DNA from: Nitrospirota bacterium
Lineage (GTDB): Bacteria; Nitrospirota; Thermodesulfovibrionia; Thermodesulfovibrionales; SM23-35
DNA: 34,893 nucleotides
Assembly: GCA_013388435.1 (NCBI GenBank)
Contig: JACAFE010000014.1
Coordinates: 1 to 34,893, forward strand
Direction of reading: 5' to 3'
In this document: positions 32,886-34,893 of the stretch, in pieces
How positions within the stretch are numbered: position 1 is the first letter of the stretch
Layout: each line of letters starts with the position of its first letter
Made by a program: the position numbers and the translations under genes
Notes under the pieces: generated by a model
Seen by the model: only the letters and a program-made list of their open reading frames with translations
Told to the model about the DNA's origin: nothing
Databases searched by the model: none

Positions 32886-33472
32886 TTAAGGCTGAAGCTG
32901 TGATTTTTGAATGCTCCATAACAGTTTGCCTACTTCAACTATTAACATTTTTGATTCTTTAATATCTGCTTCATTTATATAACCTAAATCTACTGAGAAT
33001 TCTAAAAGATATTCAACCTCTGCGACAGAACCAAGCGCTATGTCTATGAAATGTACAAATTCTTTTTTGCTTTTTCTGTTGTAGCCTTCAACAATGTTTG
33101 TTGGTATCGATAAAACAGCTCTTCTTAGTTGAGTTGTAAGCGCAAATTGCTCATGTCTTGGAAATGATTCGGTTAACTTGTAAATCAATAACGCAAGCTT
33201 ATGAGCTTTCTGCCATGCAATTAAATTTTTGTAATTAGCCATTAAATTGATTTTATCATAACTTCAGCCTTAAGCCTAAAGCCTTAAGCCTAAAGATATT
33301 CCTTATAGGTAGGCTCGCAATGAAAATAGGCCATAGGCCATAGGCTGAAGGCTGAAGGATAATAAAAGCTTTGAGTTATAAGCAAAGTTTTATTTCATAG
33401 AATGTTTGTTTTCTTCAGCCTTAAGCCTAAAGCCTTAAGCCTAAAGATATTCCTCATAGGTAGGCTCGCAAT
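32828..33472. repeat. Repeat-bordered segment carrying the S23-family gene
   Basis: A 37-base direct repeat lies at 32828–32864 and 33331–33367. A perfect 16-base inverted pair (AGGCTTAAGGCTGAAG at 32882–32897 and its complement at 33262–33277) frames the S23-type gene. A 60-base direct repeat (33262–33321 and 33413–33472, one T/C difference) joins heptad units to the last 24 bases of a CRISPR repeat. The units follow a seven-base rhythm, for example CCTTAAG CCTAAAG CCTTAAG. Confidence 0.7.
32886..33242 (-). CDS. Four-helix-bundle protein (S23/IVP family)
   Basis: The 118 residues match the S23 ribosomal/intervening-sequence protein family: YKNLIAWQKAHKLALLIY, then FPRHEQFALTTQLRRAVLSI, PTNIVEGYNRKSKKEF and a C-terminal long helix with LLEFSVDLGYI. 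The fold is a four-helix bundle that assembles as a pentamer; related proteins occur in 23S rRNA intervening sequences and as Avd in retroelements. No rRNA or retroelement is here. Its last codons lie within the heptad repeats (32882–32897), so the repeat has entered the coding end. Confidence 0.9.
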   Translation of the reverse strand: MANYKNLIAWQKAHKLALLIYKLTESFPRHEQFALTTQLRRAVLSIPTNIVEGYNRKSKKEFVHFIDIALGSVAEVEYLLEFSVDLGYINEADIKESKMLIVEVGKLLWSIQKSQLQP

Positions 33473-33606
33473 TATAAAGATGACTTGAAGATGTGGAATA
33501 CTGGGACCAGTTTCAATTCCTCATAGGTAGGCTCGCAATATGCCTAAAAATGAATTTCTTATGATTGCCTTGCGTTGTTTCAATTCCTTATAGGTAGGCT
33601 CGCAAT
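33298..33606 (-). CRISPR. Short CRISPR array: two full repeats, two spacers, degenerate distal end
   Basis: Full 30-base repeats lie at 33577–33606 and 33510–33539. On the minus strand they begin ATTGCGAGCC and end in ATTGAAAC, the usual 3' end. A truncated copy lacking that end is at 33449–33472. The two spacers (33540–33576 and 33473–33509) are each 37 bases. A further truncated copy (33298–33321) is separated by 127 bases of heptad repeats, so it is not part of the regular array. The repeats vary only T/C at one position. The array runs away from cas2, with the leader at the high-coordinate side. Confidence 0.9.
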
Positions 33607-33756
33607 CCATTTTTTTATAATAAAATTAAGCTGTTAAAATTTCAAAGAACAGATACTTGTTATTAACATATCAAATAAATTATTGTTTTTCAACAAAATT
33701 ATATTTCGTCGCTCATCTGATATTTTTACACTATTTGAGGTTGACGACATATTAAA
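33607..33756 (-). promoter_or_regulatory. CRISPR leader
   Basis: A 150-base AT-rich non-coding stretch lies between cas2 and the first full repeat, on the side expected for the leader. TCGTC (about 33706) and GACGA (about 33743) could pair. A precise promoter is not evident. Confidence 0.6.
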
Positions 33757-34020
33757 TTAATAGATAAATTCTTCACCTCCTTTTTTTACTCCTATTATTT
33801 CTCGTTTTGTGTACCATTCTGTTCTAAATGTATAAATAATTACAGAATCCTCTTCTTCTTTAATAATTTTTTTTATTTCCAATTTTAGCTTCTCAAGATT
33901 TGATTCCGTTATTTCACCTTCAAAAACAGAATTTTGAACCCAATAAAGATATTTCCTGCAGGTTTTTAAAACCTTTGATACTCTTTTCTCATTTATGTCA
34001 TAAACAAGAATTACTTGCAT
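33757..34020 (-). CDS. cas2: CRISPR-associated protein Cas2
   Basis: At 87 residues it is normal for Cas2, which bridges two Cas1 dimers during spacer capture. It starts with VILVYDINEKRVSKVLKTCR, having the conserved Asp after the first strand. YLYWVQNSVFEGEIT follows, as in the type I-B group. The ATG directly follows the cas1 stop, so the pair is translated together. Confidence 0.95.
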   Translation of the reverse strand: MQVILVYDINEKRVSKVLKTCRKYLYWVQNSVFEGEITESNLEKLKLEIKKIIKEEEDSVIIYTFRTEWYTKREIIGVKKGGEEFIY

Positions 34021-34893
34021 TTACCAATTAGAAATAAACGGTTTATATTCTTTTTCTCCCATTAGATGTTTTTGAATTTTATAAAGTTCAAGACGAATCA
34101 TCTGTCTGTATGAAACATTTCTTCCAAGTTCTTTATGCTGAATCGTGCTACTTATTCTTTCATCCATCTCACGAATAAATATTTCTCTTCCTTTATCATT
34201 TAAAACTACGCCATTAAGTTTTTGTTCAAAATGTTGTTTCTTTAACATTCCCTTATTAATAACTGTAAAAATTACCCTATCAGCAATGATTGGCTTAAAT
34301 ATTTCTGCAACATCAAGATTTAAAGTAAATCTCCTAAAGTTTGTTGCGTGAAGAAATCCAATTCGCGGGTCAAGATGTGTCTGGTAAATTTCACTCAGAC
34401 AATATGTATAGATAAGAGAATTACCAAAGCTGATCAATGCATTAAGTCTATTTTTTGGTGGTCTTTTTGTTCTTTCTTCAAATATAAAATGTTCATTATC
34501 AAGAATCCTATCAAATGCATAATAATATTGCTCTCTAATATTTCCCTCTATAGCCATAAGTTCATTTGTATCTTCACATGATTGAATAGAATTAGAAATA
34601 CTAATAATTTTCTCAATTATTTCTGAAAGTGGCTTCCCTCTTGCTGAATAATAAGCAAGTACTTTTTTAATATTTTCAATTGCGCCAAAAACGAACTTTT
34701 TGGCAAGTGCAAGTCTTTTATCATTGTCAAGGTAATGTTCAGCTTGCTTTAGAATCATATATCCTGAATTTAAGTGTTCTCTCGGATAAAATGAGCCTAT
34801 ATAATAGCCATAATAATTAAAAAAGTGCATTATGATTTCACTCTCTGTAAGAAACTCAAGAAGGCGTTTATTAATAGTAACCTCACCAAATAT
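34021..34893 (-). CDS. cas1: CRISPR-associated endonuclease Cas1 (N-terminus beyond the window)
   Basis: Cas1 is the integrase of spacer acquisition. The frame is open through the window edge; IFGEVTINKRLLEF precedes the internal ATG at 34830, so the true start lies outside. HFFNYYGYYIGSFYPRE and NALISFGNSLIYTYCLSEIY resemble the I-B type. The metal-binding residues are the Glu in LMAIEGNIRE, the His in RIGFLHATN, and the acidic residue in LDVAEIFKP. It precedes cas2 without a gap. Confidence 0.95.
   Translation of the reverse strand: MFGEVTINKRLLEFLTESEIIMHFFNYYGYYIGSFYPREHLNSGYMILKQAEHYLDNDKRLALAKKFVFGAIENIKKVLAYYSARGKPLSEIIEKIISISNSIQSCEDTNELMAIEGNIREQYYYAFDRILDNEHFIFEERTKRPPKNRLNALISFGNSLIYTYCLSEIYQTHLDPRIGFLHATNFRRFTLNLDVAEIFKPIIADRVIFTVINKGMLKKQHFEQKLNGVVLNDKGREIFIREMDERISSTIQHKELGRNVSYRQMIRLELYKIQKHLMGEKEYKPFISNW

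Noticed and set aside
32650-32919. 89-codon minus-strand frame
   Set aside because: Its first third is a translation of the heptad repeats and overlaps the S23-family gene end; the rest matches nothing I know and has no ribosome site.
32886-33242. S23-type gene as part of a 23S rRNA intervening sequence or a diversity-generating retroelement
   Set aside because: No rRNA sequence, reverse transcriptase or variable target gene is seen around it.
33298-33321. Fourth CRISPR repeat as part of a regular array
   Set aside because: It is truncated and 127 bases from the next copy, not 37; it belongs to a duplicated repeat unit.
33473-33576. Spacers targeting the integrated element in this window
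   Set aside because: By eye neither spacer matches any part of 1–6435; a real search would be needed for other targets.

Overview
The window is AT-rich bacterial DNA carrying a dense set of housekeeping genes. Ammonia-forming nitrite reductase (nrfHA), a phoH–pgpH–ybeY cluster, ruvCAB, Kup, a P-II/DUF1538 pair and a type I-B-like CRISPR locus together suggest an anaerobic Gram-negative, perhaps of the Nitrospirota (Thermodesulfovibrio-like). That assignment is inferred from gene content and style; no marker gene in the window proves it.

Region 1 (1–6435) is the right-hand part of an integrated mobile element, probably an integrative conjugative or mobilizable element. It holds a partial gene, two small unknown genes, a DNA polymerase III beta clamp (dnaN) on the opposite strand, a TraD/VirD4-like coupling ATPase with no membrane anchor of its own, two membrane proteins, an AlpA-type regulator and a P4-type tyrosine integrase. 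The integrase abuts the 3' end of an intact tRNA-Ala(GGC) gene at 6436–6511. Inverted and direct repeats between integrase and tRNA look like recombinase or regulator sites.

Region 2 (6512–18130) is one long, tightly packed minus-strand block. In transcription order it reads gmhA, ruvC, ruvA, ruvB, a TPR protein, queH, a DUF2905 protein, a SpoIID-like protein, queA, a SPOR protein, phoH, pgpH, ybeY, nrfH, nrfA, then the tRNA. Many junctions overlap (ATGA). It joins Holliday-junction repair, two queuosine steps, envelope functions, RNA maturation and nitrite respiration. phoH has no ATG, GTG or TTG at its conserved start.

Region 3 (18131–25844) runs on the plus strand: a PAS histidine kinase with a fused receiver, a cold-shock protein with a structured leader and a strong terminator, a Nudix hydrolase, an EamA transporter, Kup, prmC and bioA.

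Region 4 (25845–32650) is looser accessory DNA: toxin–antitoxin remnants (HicB-like, RelE-like), a P-II-like protein with a double-DUF1538 membrane protein, a small membrane protein, a visibly more GC-rich ArsB/NhaD-type transporter and endonuclease IV, and a pyridoxamine-oxidase-fold protein.

Region 5 (32651–34893) holds a four-helix-bundle S23/IVP-family gene bordered by heptad-type repeats that form inverted and direct copies, then a very short CRISPR array (two 37-bp spacers), its leader, cas2 and the C-terminal part of cas1. The leader-distal end of the array has been reshuffled together with the same repeats that border the S23 gene.
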